DNA from: Protea cynaroides
Taxonomy: Eukaryota; Streptophyta; Magnoliopsida; Proteales; Proteaceae
Length of the DNA stretch: 64,000 nt
NCBI GenBank assembly: GCA_028583415.1
Contig: CM053269.1
Coordinates: forward strand, 41,963,016 to 42,027,015
Direction: 5' to 3'
In this document: in pieces, positions 1 through 11,040 of the stretch
How positions within the stretch are numbered: the first letter of the stretch is position 1
Layout of the letters: every line of letters starts with the position of its first letter
Position numbers and translations under genes: made by a program
The notes under the pieces: generated by a model
Database searches by the model: none
Told to the model about the DNA's origin: nothing
What the model saw: the letters and a program-made list of their open reading frames with translations, nothing else

Positions 1-1005
1 GTACATTAGGGATATCAGGTGCATCTTCAACTGTCTGTGTCTCCCCCTTAAGAGGAGCCTGATAATAGGAGAGATGCTCATGAAAAATGACATCTCTACT
101 AACAAGGACCTGACGAGAGGGAGGATGATAACACTTGTATCCTTTTTGTGTTGCAGAATACCCTAAAAATATGCACTTTAATCCACGTGGATCAAGCTTG
201 CCAGGGGAACGATGGTTACGAGCATAACAAAGACAACCAAAGACTCTAAAAGGAAGAACAAAATCAGAATTTCCACGTAAGATGTCCAAGGGAGCCTTAT
301 TGTCTAAAACTCGAGAAGGAAGGCGGTTGATCAGGGATGCTGCAGTGAGGACAGCATCACTCCAGTATTGAGCGGGAACATGTCTCTCAAACATTAGTGC
401 TCTAGCTGTTTCGAGTAAGTGGCAGTTCTTTCTTTCAGCGACTCTATTCTGAGCAGGAGTGTCCCCACAACTTGTCTGATGAATTATCCCGTTATCAGCC
501 AAGTATTGCTGAAAAAATCCTTCAAGATATTCCTTACCATTGTCACTACGGAGCATCTTCAATTGAATTTGAAACTGCATCTTGATCATATTGTGGAAAT
601 GGCAGAAGCATGCAAAGACCTCATTTTTTTGACGCATCAGATAGACCCATGTAGTACGAGTGTGACAATTAGTAAAGGTTACAAACCACCAATGACCAGA
701 AATAAAGGTAGTCCGTGTTGGACCCGAAACATCAGAATGGACTAAATCAAAGATACAAGGACTTCTTGAATCAGAAGGTAAATAAGAAATACGAGCGTGT
801 TTGGCCAAAACACAAGCCTCACATAATAACTCGTCTTTATTACATTGTTTAAATAATTTTGGAAAAAAATGAGATAGAACAGCAGAAGAGGGATGCCCAA
901 GACGGCGGTGCCACTGCTGAAGGGTACTGACTGTGGAATGGGAGGAAAGTGTTGAACGACCATTGTTAAGCAACTACAGGCCACCATGCACACTACCATG
1001 TCCAA
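1..1005 (-). pseudogene. Copia integrase (element A), broken
   Basis: Minus-strand translation shows the pre-integrase motif QQWHRRLGHPS near 880-930, the zinc-binding CEACVLAKHAR near 800-830, the first catalytic Asp in FDLVHSDVSGPT near 720-750, the second in LRSDNGKEYL near 525-555, and the catalytic Glu region AERKN near 440. It continues into the conserved post-core PAQYWSDAVLTA and FGCLCYARNHRSPGKLDPR. The frame is interrupted, for example around the Glu motif. The family role is insertion of retrotransposon cDNA. The copy is inferred to be inactive. Confidence 0.85.
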
Positions 1006-1068
1006 TCGTCTTCCCGTTCTCCAGATCCTGAATCACACAATAGGTAGGAAAAAATGTTACTTTACAAT

Positions 1069-1827
1069 TTAGAGACTTTGTAAGACTACTAATGGAGAGT
1101 AAATTGTGGATAAATTAGGAACATATAGAATGGAATTCAAATCAAGGGAGGAAGAACAGTGGATGGATCCAATTCCAGATATAGGAGAGAGGGATCCATC
1201 AGCGACCTTCACAGTATTATGTCCAGAAGAAGGAGAGTATAAATAAAAGGACTCAGACGATCCAATCATGTGGTCAGTGGTTCCAGTATCTATAACCCAA
1301 GGACTAGAGACAAAGAAAGAACAATGACCATCATGGGAAATACCTGATTGAACAAAAAAAGAACCTAGATTGGTAGATGTAGATGTGGATGATTGATTTG
1401 TAGTCGCAGGAGGTAGTTGAAGGAGATGCCGGTGAGTCTGAAGTTCTTGTGCAGAGAGTTGTGGCAGAGGACCAGTAGGTGGACTTGATTCAGTTTGATG
1501 TGCCTGAGGTGCGTGGGAGGACTTTGCCTTGTGCATACCTTTTTCCCGGCGTTTTGCTTCAAAATCTGCCGGTTTGCCTTGAAGTTTCCAGCATGTGTCT
1601 TTGGTGTGCCAAAGCTTGCTACAATACTCACATTTGATAGCATCACGGGAAACAGGAGGACTCTTGTATGTCTGAGTATTTATCTGGATGGCAGACCTAT
1701 CCGGAACAGAAGGGGACAACATTGTTATTCGTCGTTGGTCCTCTAACTGAACCATAGAATAAGCCTGTTCGACGGTGGGGAAAGGGTCTCTGCTGAGAAT
1801 TTGTGTGCGAATAGGATCAAGCTCCAC
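1069..1827 (-). pseudogene. Copia gag zinc knuckle plus aspartic protease (element A)
   Basis: An open stretch of 252 codons on the minus strand. It carries a CX2CX4HX4C zinc knuckle (CEYCSKLWHTKDTC) that binds RNA in Copia Gag, a Ser/Thr/Pro-rich linker, then the retroviral-type protease active site WVIDTGTTDHM. It is one piece of a larger Gag-Pol frame: the N-terminal part of gag lies in 1828-2375 and is separated by stops, and integrase follows to the left. Confidence 0.85.
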
Positions 1828-2375
1828 ATTTAGTCCTGCCAGAAAAGTATAAATCCTATATTTCTCTTCCCTTTTGTAAAATAGGGTAGCTTCTTCTTCA
1901 CATTTAGCATGAATAAAATCATAAAAATCAATTGTTTGCTAATAGCTCCTCAACTTAGTATAATATTGGGATATAGTCAATTCTTTTTGGATAGTTTCAT
2001 GAACACTTTTTTGAATGACATAAATTAAAGCAGCATTACCAACTTGGGAATAGGTGTCCTTAGCAGACTTCCAAATTTGTGTTGCAGTATCCAATAACAA
2101 ATAGCCCTCGGCTATAATGATTGCATGGAATTGAGGAGATATTGCATTACCAATGAATTTTCAGCATGCCATTTCTCCAAAACGATGTCCTTGGTCAAAG
2201 GTTTTTCCTTGGTGCCGGTGAGATATCCCGATAATCCCCGAGCTGTAATTGAGAGTTGGGTGGCCCGGGACCACATTAGGTAATTACCACCATCAAGTTT
2301 AGTGGTATTAGTGGGAATTGTGAGATTGTCCATTTTAAAACTCTCTATCCCAGAAGAGGTTACTTCAGATGTCAT
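1828..2375 (-). pseudogene. Copia gag N-terminal part (element A)
   Basis: The start MTSEVTSSGIESFKMDNL at 2375 is followed by the Copia gag signature LDGGNYLMWSRATQLSI and GLSGYLTGT, then the UBN2-like gag region. A stop falls at about 2109 after NSMQSL, and sequence of the same gag (VHETIQKELTISQYYTKLRSY) continues beyond it to about 1930. The nearly identical start of the gag at 16733-17173 shows a common family. Confidence 0.8.
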
Positions 2376-2839
2376 CTTTGAGTTGTGTGTTCAAGAACAA
2401 ACACCCAAAAACAATATTAACAGCCTCCCTGTTTGGTTATAGCACAATCTTTAGAGATCAAAGTAGAAATATCACTTATCATATATCCTAACTTGTCCCA
2501 TGTGCAACATAATATATGGAAATCAATTTTTGGTTTGCACCCACTTTTTTGTTTATTGGGGTAAACTCAGAAACTCATAGATATCCGACCAGACTGAACC
2601 ATATTATTAATATCCAAACTGATAAAAAAAATTGATTTCTAATAAAGAGAACAAAAAAATGGTCCATAATGAGGGATAAAAAGAAGGGCGGTACCTATAT
2701 CATTGTATGATTCCCTCTTCGGTTGCTGCCCCCAGTGAGGAGAGAAAAAAAAAACAAAAGAAAAAGAAAAGAAAAGAAGGAAAGTCGGTGGTCGGTGGTG
2801 GTGAGGCGGCGGAGGGATCTGGCGGTAGAGCTAACTTGG
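2376..2839 (-). other. Untranslated leader of Copia element A
   Basis: Non-coding leader between primer binding site and gag. It holds A-rich tracts near 2740-2780 and a GGTGG/GGCGG-rich part near 2785-2830. No open frame of note. Confidence 0.6.
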
Positions 2840-2850
2840 CTCTGATACCA
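2839..2850 (-). other. Primer binding site, tRNA-Met type (element A)
   Basis: The minus strand reads TGGTATCAGAGC directly after the LTR end. This is the standard plant Copia primer binding site complementary to the 3' end of initiator tRNA-Met. Confidence 0.9.
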
Positions 2851-3036
2851 TGTTGAATGATGGAATGACTTGTCTATAATAGATAGAGGTCCTCTTATTT
2901 ATAATGTGAGAATGAATACCAAGAAAGAAAGAGGTAGTACAGGTAGTACAATGAGGGTAGTACATGTAGTACAATTGTACAATACAAGTAGTACAATGAA
3001 TCTAGACAAAAAATGAAATATGTAATATTCTCAACA
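2851..3036 (-). repeat. 5' LTR of Copia element A
   Basis: A 186 bp LTR with TG...CA ends that form a short inverted repeat (TGTTGA / TCAACA). It contains several copies of the motif GTAGTACA/GTACAA (2933-3000). Its inner end meets the primer binding site. Its outer end meets Gypsy reverse-transcriptase sequence at 3037. Confidence 0.85.
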
Positions 3037-3045
3037 GAATCGGCT

Positions 3046-3720
3046 GAGGGCAACCACTCGGCTAGTGAGCTCTTGGACCTGCTTTGGCTTGGTTGGTGCG
3101 GGCATGTTGCAGATAGCTGCTATCTTGGATGGATTTGCTTCAATCCCTCTCTGTGTGACCATGAAGCCTAGGATTTTGCTAGAAAGGATTTCGAAGGCAC
3201 ACTTCATAAGGGTTGAGGTGCATGTTATTTTGGTGGATGGCTCCAAAGGCCTTGGGTACTCTTGACTAGGAAGTCATTGACGTACACTTCCATGTTTTGT
3301 TTGATTTGCTTTTCAAAGGCCTTGTTGACGAGCCTCTGATAGGTTGCCCCAGCATTTTTTGTCAAAAGGGCATAACTGTGTAACAGTACAAGCGTTGGTT
3401 TGTAACAAATGTGGTGCACTCTTCATCGGGTTGGTGCATCTTGATTTGGTTGTACTCGTAATAGGCATCCATGAATTATAGTAGTTTGTGTCTTGCTGTA
3501 GTATCTATTAATTGATCTATACGTGATAGGATGTAGCTGACTTTCAGGTACGCTTTATTAAGATCAGTGAAGTCAATACATATGCGCTATCGACCTCCCG
3601 ACTTTGGCACCATTACAATGTTGGAGAGCCAACTTGGATAGATGACCTCTCGGATAAAACCAATTGCTAGCAGCTTTTCTACTTCCTTATCTATTATAGC
3701 TTGTCGCTCAGGGTGAACGT
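3046..3720 (-). pseudogene. Gypsy reverse transcriptase fragment (element B)
   Basis: Minus-strand fragments give RQAIIDKEVEKLLAIGFIRE, YPSWLSNIVMVPKSGG, FTDLNKAY, NAGATYQRLVNKAFEKQI, and the catalytic box as MEVYVNDFLVKS, then GFMVTQRGIEANPSKI and RVVALSRF of the connection region. The catalytic YVDD reads YVND, so a metal-binding Asp is lost, and several frameshifts separate the blocks. It is inactive by inspection. Confidence 0.85.
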
Positions 3721-3978
3721 TCTTTTTTTTTTTGCCTCACAGGCCAGTGATGTAGGTCGGCTGTGAGACGATGTTTTATGAGGTTTCGCGGCATACCTAG
3801 CATGTCTGTTGCTGTCCATGGGAAGATGTTGAGATTGGCTCGAAGGAAGGAGAATTGTTGCTCCTTCTGCCTTCTGGTCATCAGGTAGAGACGATCCGAT
3901 CTGATAGGTCTTCTTGGGCTCGTTGTCTGAGATGGAATGTGGAGTTCCTCAATGGGGGTTTCTCGTTCCTAGTGGAGG
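3721..3978 (-). other. Gypsy B spacer between protease and RT
   Basis: Continuation of the pol region with broken frames. No domain can be named beyond its position between protease and reverse transcriptase. A run of T at 3721-3733 breaks one frame. Confidence 0.5.
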
Positions 3979-4455
3979 TCATCTCTGAGGTCCTCTAGGA
4001 GTATGGGCTGCATTGGCAGTGCCATTTGGTGAGCCTTCAGTTTTTCTGCATAGCACCTTCGGGAGATGGTCTGGTCCGCCTTGTAGAATCCGATGCCTGC
4101 CTCGGTGGGGAACTTGAGAGTTAGGCACGAATCTGATCGAGGCCAGGTCAGCCCAGTATGGCATTGTGGCTGGAGGGCATGCCACTACTTTAGAAGTCAT
4201 GATGATGTAGACATGCCTCGGCGCTGTGCCGAGCTTGGTGTCCAGGTGGATGGCTCCTTTGAAATGAACGGGATCTCCATTGAATCCTACCAGCGAGTAT
4301 CTTACTAGGCGTAGTTTTGTGTCGAGGTTCATTAGCTGGAACGTAAGGTAGTAGAGGATCTTGGCCGTACTTCCGGTGTCGACGAGAGCCCTTGCTACAG
4401 AGTGCTTTTCTCTAATGGACATTGTAATCATGATAGGATCTTCGTGAGGGACCAC
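3979..4455 (-). pseudogene. Gypsy aspartic protease region (element B)
   Basis: A 158-codon open stretch on the minus strand. The protease active site is in SVARALVDTGSTAKILY (DTGS), followed by the family pattern LVGFNGDPVHFKGAIHLDTKLGT. Protease of this kind cleaves the Gag-Pol polyprotein. The pattern is typical of plant Gypsy elements with a long gag. Confidence 0.8.
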
Positions 4456-4471
4456 AATGTTGATGAGGTCA

Positions 4472-5900
4472 TCATTTAAGAAAGAGATGAAGTCCTAGGT
4501 TCTGGGCTTCTTCCCTGGAATTTCTGTGATGCCTAGGTCCTTGTAGCGGGTGTAGGCCTTTCAAGCATTGTTGGAGGTATTCCCTGTAGCTTGGCCTCCA
4601 ACTATCGGGCATATGGCAAGAAGCTGATGGTTTAGCCAGACCGTTATGGTGAAACAACCATTATAATCATGACTGGCGTATTTGTTATCTGCCAGTTTGA
4701 GATCATGCTCTGGATTAGTTCGTCTGATTGTCTCCCGAGAGGGGCTCCTGTTCCTCTATTGCTGAGTGGGGCCCTTTCCTTTGTCTTTCCTCCTTTGGGA
4801 TGGTTCCTCATCCTGAGGTACAAGATGAATTACCCCAACGTTGGCTCGGTCAGGGGTGTTTGCCCTCGGGCCCCTTCGGCCTCAACCCGGCAATTAGCGG
4901 GAGCGGGGTTGAGGGTTGTTGTCGGTATAGTTCCTTGTCCTGTAGCACCGTCTACAAACTTTGTTAAGTGTCCTTTCCGGATGAGCCCTTCCACGAGGCC
5001 TTTCAAATGCCTGCATGTGTTGGTGTCTTGACCATGGTCACGGTGATGATAGCAGTAGAGGCGGGGCTTTTGCGCAAGTGGCTGTGTGTACACTAACAAG
5101 GGGTCGTCCCTCTTGATCTACATGATATCCACCAGAGTGTACGGTTCAAGGGAGTGTACTTTGGTGCCTGGTAAGTAGGCTTTCCTGGGTAGGTGTCTTT
5201 CCCAGGCTTCTGCTTCTTGCTTGGTCAGCCCTCTTTAGGGGCCTTGCGGGTTGATCTGATCGTTTCTTTTCTGTTGCACCGGCCGAGCTATCGGTGGTCT
5301 CCTTCTTGACCATGGCCACCGCTTCATTAGTGGAGGCATATCTCTCACACTGATTTAATATTTCAGCGAGGGTCTAAGGTGGCTTCTTATTCAAGGAGAA
5401 GGCCAAATTCCTGTCACGGACAGCTACAGAGAGAGCGGCTGTTGCGACTTCAGGCTGGAGCATTTTAATCTCTAGGGCTGCGGTATTGAACCGAGTAATG
5501 AACTCTTGGATTGTCGTGTCTTTCTGTTGTTTAACCACCATCAGATGGGCGAGGGTCTTTTTTAAGGTTCTACGACCAACCTTTTCTTGCTGCTGATCTA
5601 CAACCACTCTCCCCAGTGGTCGAGCTGATTTACTGCTAACGCCCTTGTTGAGTTTTGGTTTTCTTGCTGGGGCTCAGTGGTAGATTGTAAAACCATGTTC
5701 TGCCGGCTTCTTTGAGAGTCCAGGAGAAGGCTTGGTAGCAAAGAGCATTATGGTACCCGTACATAAGCATTCCTGCCTTTGTCGAGATGCTTCCCGGGGT
5801 CGGTCTTGCCGTTGTGGAAGCCGACGTTTGGCAAGGTGTAGTTTTTGGGCAAGGAGAACCTCATGATAACGTCCGAGGGTGCAGTTTCGATGACATACTC
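4472..5900 (-). pseudogene. Gypsy gag capsid and zinc knuckle (element B)
   Basis: Minus strand. The capsid part near 5374-5607 (LMVVKQQKDTTIQEFITRFN, LEIKMLQPEVATAAL) matches the plant retrotransposon gag family. Farther left, 4970-5070 gives the Gag pattern YCYHHRDHGQDTNTCRHLKG followed by LVEGLIRKGHL. Stops and shifts occur between the blocks (for example near 5373 and 5100). Open frames on the + strand here (4669-5031, 4728-4967) are antisense shadows. Confidence 0.75.
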
Positions 5901-5942
5901 TTGCATGATAGGGGCATCGGGACCTCGCTCGACTTATTATTG

Positions 5943-6472
5943 CTAGAGGTTTCTCAGCTGTTGTTGTAATGCGTATGTTTCTTGTTGTGGTACTGGAGGT
6001 ACCGTTTTCGGAGCACGCTCATGCCGAGCGGCATCCATGCGGGCTTGCACCTCGTTAACTACTGCATCATTGGTTCGTTGGCCAAGCTGATCATGGACCG
6101 AGACTCGGTGAGAGCCTCCGGAAGGATTATGGCTGCTGGATGCAGCTGCACTGTAGGCCTGCCGGGGCGGGTCAGCATGTTTAGGGACATTGGGCACATG
6201 TTGGCTGGAAACTCGCTGACTACGGGAGCAGCAGGCAGAGGTGATCGACTAAGAGCTGGCTGGGGATCTCGTGGACGGGACCGCTGAGGATGTGCCTCTC
6301 CGAAGTTATTTGCGGGCACATCCCGTTTTCCTAATGGAGGAGCAACGGATGGTACAGGTGCCAGAGGCACTTGTTGCTGTAAGAGTTGGGTGAGCGTCCC
6401 GTTTTGTGTTTTTTGTGTCAAAACCAGCCAGCCGAAAATCGAATTGAAGCCCGGTGCATTTCTTCCGACCAT
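5943..6472 (-). pseudogene. Gypsy gag N-terminal Pro-rich region (element B)
   Basis: Minus-strand frames are rich in Pro, Ala, Arg and Ser (QRSRPRDPQPALSRSPLPA, MCPMSLNMLTRPGRPT), then a helical stretch with VNEVQARMDAARHERAP. Low-complexity N-terminal parts of this kind precede the capsid domain in long Gypsy Gag proteins. Two overlapping frames share the signal, so at least one frameshift is present. Confidence 0.55.
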
Positions 6473-6693
6473 TTTTGAAAAGCGCTCTGGCTTTGATTCT
6501 CTCTCGATCTTCCACCCAAGAGTTTTCCTCCTACTTTATTCTCCTGATGTGGCTTCTTCTTTTTCTCTGCATGATCGTCAAGTAAAAGAACGTAGTGTTC
6601 TTATCGCTTTTAGCCGACCATTTTCACGTAATATCAAATTTATCGGCCTCATCTTTGAAAGTGGCTTCCAATTGCTTGGAAATTCTCAGCTAT

Positions 6694-6804
6694 ATGGGGG
6701 GCCTTGGATGGTGAGAAAAAACAATTGATCAAGAAGTTGGTTAACTTTCGCATGAAAGAAGGTAAAAGAATGAGAGCTTGCGCTATTGTTTATCAAACTT
6801 TTAA
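6694..6804 (+). pseudogene. rps7: Mitochondrial rps7 5' fragment
   Basis: The translation MGGL, then after one extra G, DGEKKQLIKKLVNFRMKEGK and IVYQTF matches the N-terminus of plant mitochondrial ribosomal protein S7, as I know that family. The extra G after codon 4 shifts the frame and similarity stops after about 37 codons. It is therefore a dead fragment of transferred mitochondrial DNA. Confidence 0.8.
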
Positions 6805-7946
6805 TCATGTGTGTCCTTTGTCAACACATCCACTATTGCGAATACTTTCAGAGCCCAATTATATTTAGGGCTCTATTTATATGCTCTAGAACTTAGAGAA
6901 AGAAATGCCAACATCAGCCACAAGGGTACGACTGCTCCACATCCATCCGGTAATCCCAAGCTGTTCTATTTACTTAATAATGGTAAGGGTGTTTGAGACT
7001 GACGCGGCTTGAGTGCTTATGAATTTGTCAGCAAATTTCAGATGGCGGAGAATCGACTAAGTGTCTTTCCTTGACAATGCAACGCGTGCATGCTTCAACT
7101 GCGGATTCCATTCCTGGTTATAACCAATCAAGCTTGAGACTATTTAGACTGGCCCTGAATTGGGAGACTTAATCGCTTCCTAGCAAATATGGTGAGCTCC
7201 CTCTTTCAAAGCAAGAAAAGAAAAATGGATTATAAACAGTTGCTACCCCCTGGTATGTGCCGCTTTCCTAATCAAAAGGTAGGAGAGCACCTAATGTGGT
7301 CGTAAGCAGTAACTCCAAGCATGTTACTATACTTCGACGTTGGCTTTATACTGGGCCCCAGACTACTAAAAAGAGGGGAGGGGGAGAGAAGCAAGCCGAA
7401 CCTTTGATCGACCTGGACACAAATAATTCTTGGGGTAAAGAGAAATTTGAGATTCCATAAGTAACTCAGTGAGTGCTTTCTAAGAAAAGGGCTTGGTTTG
7501 GAAGAAGAAAATGAAATACGAACAACCGTGCTGGTCGTAATAGATCGACTTTCATGCTAGTTCTTTTTGAAGCCGGGTCTCGGTTGAGAAAGATGAAGGG
7601 ACAAAGGTTTCAAATTCCCCATCTTATTGGGGGCGGAAAACGAAATCATCAAAATAAACAAGAACTCCCTTTCCTATTAGGGGACCTTGTTGGGTTCTTG
7701 ATTCACCATCTTCATGAAGATGCTGGGGGCCCAATGCCACTGACTTTTTATCTATTTTCTGAAAAAGGCAGCTGCTGAAGGGGTCGCAAGCCACTCGCTC
7801 TCTCTCCCAAGTGTGATTTCTTCCGTGTGTCACATTGCTCCCACTGCCATAACAGAAGCCTCGGCCAACTCAGAATCTTGACTGAGCAGAATCTTGACCC
7901 TTTCTTGTAACTGATCATTTCCAGTATTTTTGGTAGACGGAGATGC

Positions 7947-8027
7947 TTTGGAGGGATCATCATAAATGATTGAAGTATGCCGTTCACAATACATAAAATA
8001 TTCGGCCAGAAGGGCTCCTGTATTCCA
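7947..8027 (-). pseudogene. atpA: Plastid-type atpA fragment
   Basis: Minus strand reads WNTGALLAEYFMYCERHTSI then IYDDPSK, which matches the plastid ATP synthase alpha segment around the conserved ALAEYFMYRERHT motif. The mitochondrial alpha subunit differs here. Only about 27 codons are present and flanking sequence does not continue the gene. Confidence 0.75.
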
Positions 8028-8510
8028 TAGTATTTAGTTCTGCGAAGTTTTGCAAAGCATTGTTGACAAGACTTAACTCACTGTGGATGATACCATAATT
8101 TTCTGCAATAGCAGGAAATTGACTCTTGAGAAAGTTATGGATGTATGTTATTTGGTGGGACCTTTGGCCCCCTCAGGACATAAATGAAACCATAAAAAAA
8201 GCAGCTTTTTCATCTCAAACAAAGCCCACCTAACCTAGCCTCTGTAGTCAGAAAGCCAGAAGCCTCCCTTTTAGCAACTTGGGAAGGGTATAGCCAACTA
8301 TTTGCCAAGCAAGAGAGGCAAGAACAGATCTTTCTTACCGGCTGGCTAACCAGACAACTTGTCAATAAAGAAGATATTCTCTCCTTTGCTAGCTTGACAA
8401 AGTCCTTTCCTCATTAACATGGAACAGTACTACTATGAATAGAGGTAGTTTGAGAGGGAAAAATCCCATCTATTCCAAAAGTTGCAGATAAACGGAAGGC
8501 CATTGTAGCA

Positions 8511-9490
8511 TCAGGGCATTACAAACTGCTGGGGGTTTGCATTGTCGGCTCCATGCGGTCGGTTTTGGTTCACTTCAACGGAAAGGTTGTCTTCTTCGTT
8601 GGGGACATTCACCTGGTCGTGGTGAGCATCGTCGTTGTTATTACGAAGGTGATGCGCTATGCTCACTTTAAAGGAGCCATTGAAATCAGTTTGTTGGCTA
8701 GATTTTTTGTTAGATTTGGATAAAAAATTGCTTTCCGACCCCACGGTGGCCCCAATCTGTTGCCACTGGTTCTCGCCCAAGGCTTCTGATGAGGACACCT
8801 GTCAATGAAGAAGCAAATTAAGCAATCGAGGGTGGGTTCAGAAACCCTATGGCCACTTCGATGCCTAAGTCGGAACCAGAACAAGCAGATGGAATTCTGT
8901 ATCTCAGAACATGGGAATTCTTGTAGTGTAGGGTCAAAGCAATTTTGACATAGTGAGAGCTTAAGAATGCTAAAAGTCAGATATGTTACCTTCGTTCTAG
9001 CTGATATAGTATAGAGGCTGGAGTGGGTTAAGATTACGATCCTGATTTCAGGTGGCCCCGATATGTCAAGATACGTTTATGGAAACGCATCGTACTCTAC
9101 TAGCTGTGACATTGGTGTGATTGGGGAAGGAGGCATTCTCGTGATCTAATCCCTTGAAAATAGGGGTCGGACGCAGCATTGAGACCTTCTGGTCTGCTTG
9201 ATGGAGATCTTACGGAAGTTCTATGATAACAGATCCCGCCATCCTGGTTTAGATGAGGATCTTTCTTGAGGGATATTCCTCCGCCAGCTGTTAATGGCTG
9301 TATCAGGGGATCTTCCCATAGTTATGCGAATCCGAGATTTTCCTTGGTATCGTGGGGATAACCTTTAAATTAATCTTCTATGGGAGGTGGCATATACCTA
9401 TTTGCTTGCATGGACGACACGTGTATGCCCCTCAGTGGATGAGGGGTTTGGACACGTGTCCTCTCTTGATTGGGGGTGAGTATTTGTTAC
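8511..9490 (-). repeat. Gypsy-like gag start, leader and LTR-like sequence
   Basis: On the minus strand an open stretch of 95 codons (8798-8511) has a gag-like N-terminus (acidic, Asn/Gln-rich, NEEDNLSVEVNQNRPHG). To its right lies about 700 bp of non-coding sequence resembling a retrotransposon leader and LTR. It may be the 5' end of Gypsy element B, split from its gag by the organelle-like DNA at 6475-8480. A second LTR is not in the window, so this stays an inference. Confidence 0.45.
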
Positions 9491-9496
9491 TATCAG

Positions 9497-10110
9497 TTAC
9501 AAAATAGAAAATTGATTCAGGATTGTGAATAGTACTTTGAACAATACCGTGAATAGTAACTCATGAATAGTGTTTTAGGGAAAAGAGAGAAAACTGCATG
9601 TAGTCCTTTCCCCCTAGCAATCACTATTTATAGATATTCAAATAAGGGAAATAGGATAGGTCTAGGATTCCACATGAGGAGTCCTATTTACAATGGTAGA
9701 AGGAATTCCATGTGTCAACATGATAAGGAATTGTAAACTAATAATTAATCCTAGTTACACAATAATCTTTGTCTCTTAATTAATTTACATATAATAAATA
9801 GGGATAGGATAGAGATAGTAGGATAGGGGAGGGAGTTCACATCTCAATATGAGAGGGAGTCCTAATTACATAAGGAGATAAAATGAGTAGAAGGATAAGA
9901 CTTAGAGTTATAATCAAATTGGGAACAAAGCACATAGCATATTTTTCCCACTAGTTATCAATGCTGGTTTGACTAAGTCAACAAGCCAGCTCTCCTCTTG
10001 TTGATAGTACTAGAACCAAGAGAGGAATGGATCCATTCGCATGGGGTCCATTCCTTGTAGTTAACACTCCTTTCAAGCTGGAGCATATAAGTCATCAACG
10101 TCCAGCTTGG
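9497..10110 (-). repeat. Copia 3' end fragment: purine tract and LTR
   Basis: On the minus strand GCTCCAGCTTGAAAGGAG (about 10069-10088) is the typical 3' end of a Copia element: the purine tract directly precedes an LTR starting TGTTAACTAC at about 10066. The LTR-like sequence runs left to about 9497 and holds TATTTATA-type motifs. Sequence right of 10110 is another repeat, so this is a truncated Copia remnant. Confidence 0.5.
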
Positions 10111-10140
10111 AACAGATATGAACTGCAACAAGAATAATTG

Positions 10141-11040
10141 GTTTACTCAGGTTTGGGTAGGATTCAGGTTACGGATATGGGAAGGTGTTATGCACCCCAT
10201 CCGCCTAGCATAAGCTGGTCTTTCTACTAGACGTTTGAAAAACAGAGTATTCTCCCAAATACTGCCTAACCGCATGCTACTATGTTGACAACCACATGTA
10301 GATATATTAAAAATTGCTTGAAGCTGAGGCTCATCTATAAAATGGGAAAGCATGTTTACTTTCCTCAAAATAATGGTCTTGCTAGTTAATAAGCAAGCCG
10401 TAGTGATTTCAGGGAAAAAATGATCCCCCTATTAGCGACTTGGGGGCAAAGCCTTCGGCCCAACTTTATAATAAGGGCAAGTCAACACAGAAAATTGCAG
10501 GAATAAAAATATAAACTAATTGATGTAGTGTTAGAAAACAAAACTGGGGATTCTTCCCCTCCAAATCACGAAGTCTGGAAGAGTGGATCCTTCGGCTCAA
10601 AGGAAGCTACTATTCTTACTTACTCCTTGGGAAGGAATGGCCACAACAGTAATTCTCAGGAGAAGTGTCAATGAATAGTGGATGAAAAACTGAGTCAAGT
10701 GTTCTAAAGCTTAGGTTTGAACTTTGAGTCTGAAGTCTTACAGAAACTGAAGAAGGGGGGGTATTTATGGCAAAAAAAATTTTGTGCTCGTGGCTCCGCG
10801 CTGGGTACCTGTCACCAATTATCAAATCTCACTGATGCACTCGCGGCTTCGCGGGGAAAACTGTCAAGCCATGGGCCATTTTGTAAGGCTCAAATTCAGG
10901 TATTTTTGCAGAGAAATGACCCGTGGGGTCCGAAATAGGTGAATATGGTTAATCCTTCTTTCAAGAGAGGGTCCAAGAGTGGCATTTTGGCAAAATCATC
11001 ATCGCCATGAGGGGAAAGTGGCAAAATTCGGTGTCTACAG
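10141..11040 (+). repeat. Tat/Ogre-type Gypsy LTR fragment
   Basis: GGGAAGGTGTTATGCACCCC at about 10179-10198 and the closing GGCAAAATTCGGTGTCTACA at about 11020-11039 are signatures of plant Tat/Ogre LTR ends, known from that lineage. No coding region or second LTR is attached, so this is a partial or solo LTR. The open frame at 10717-10938 looks incidental. Confidence 0.5.

Larger units (their letters stand above)
1..3036 (-). mobile_element. Ty1/Copia LTR retrotransposon A (5' part, window-truncated)
   Basis: Read on the minus strand the order is LTR (3036-2851), tRNA-Met-type primer binding site, leader, gag, zinc knuckle, protease, integrase, and the window edge cuts the element inside or just after integrase. 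The order protease-integrase before reverse transcriptase is that of Copia. The reading frame is broken by stops and shifts, so the copy is dead. Its gag is closely similar to that of the Copia element at 12640-23519, so both belong to one family. The LTR abuts Gypsy coding sequence at 3037, which means this element jumped into the Gypsy copy. Confidence 0.9.
3037..6470 (-). mobile_element. Ty3/Gypsy retrotransposon B, gag-protease-RT remnant
   Basis: The minus-strand order gag (6472 to about 4500), aspartic protease (4455-3979), reverse transcriptase (about 3720-3046) is that of Gypsy. RNase H and integrase are missing from the window because the Copia element at 1-3036 interrupts the copy at 3037. 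All frames contain stops. The right end runs into organelle-like DNA at about 6475, so the 5' part of the element is also separated, perhaps from the leader and LTR-like sequence at 8511-9490. Confidence 0.85.
6475..8480. other. Organelle-derived insertion (NUMT-like)
   Basis: About 2 kb that is unlike the flanking transposons: balanced base composition, many short unique blocks, and two recognisable organelle gene fragments, a mitochondrial rps7 start (6694-6804) and a plastid-type atpA piece (7947-8027). Plant mitochondrial genomes often carry plastid fragments, so one mitochondrial insertion would explain both. Boundaries are approximate. Another minus-strand stretch near 8050-8160 reads like protein (FLKSQFPAIAENYGIIHSEL) but I cannot name it. 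Confidence 0.6.

Noticed and set aside
4669..5031. Plus-strand gene of 120 codons (and 4093-4308, 5982-6287, 6390-6728)
   Set aside because: Antisense to clear Gypsy gag/protease on the minus strand or overlapping organelle-like DNA; no motifs of their own.
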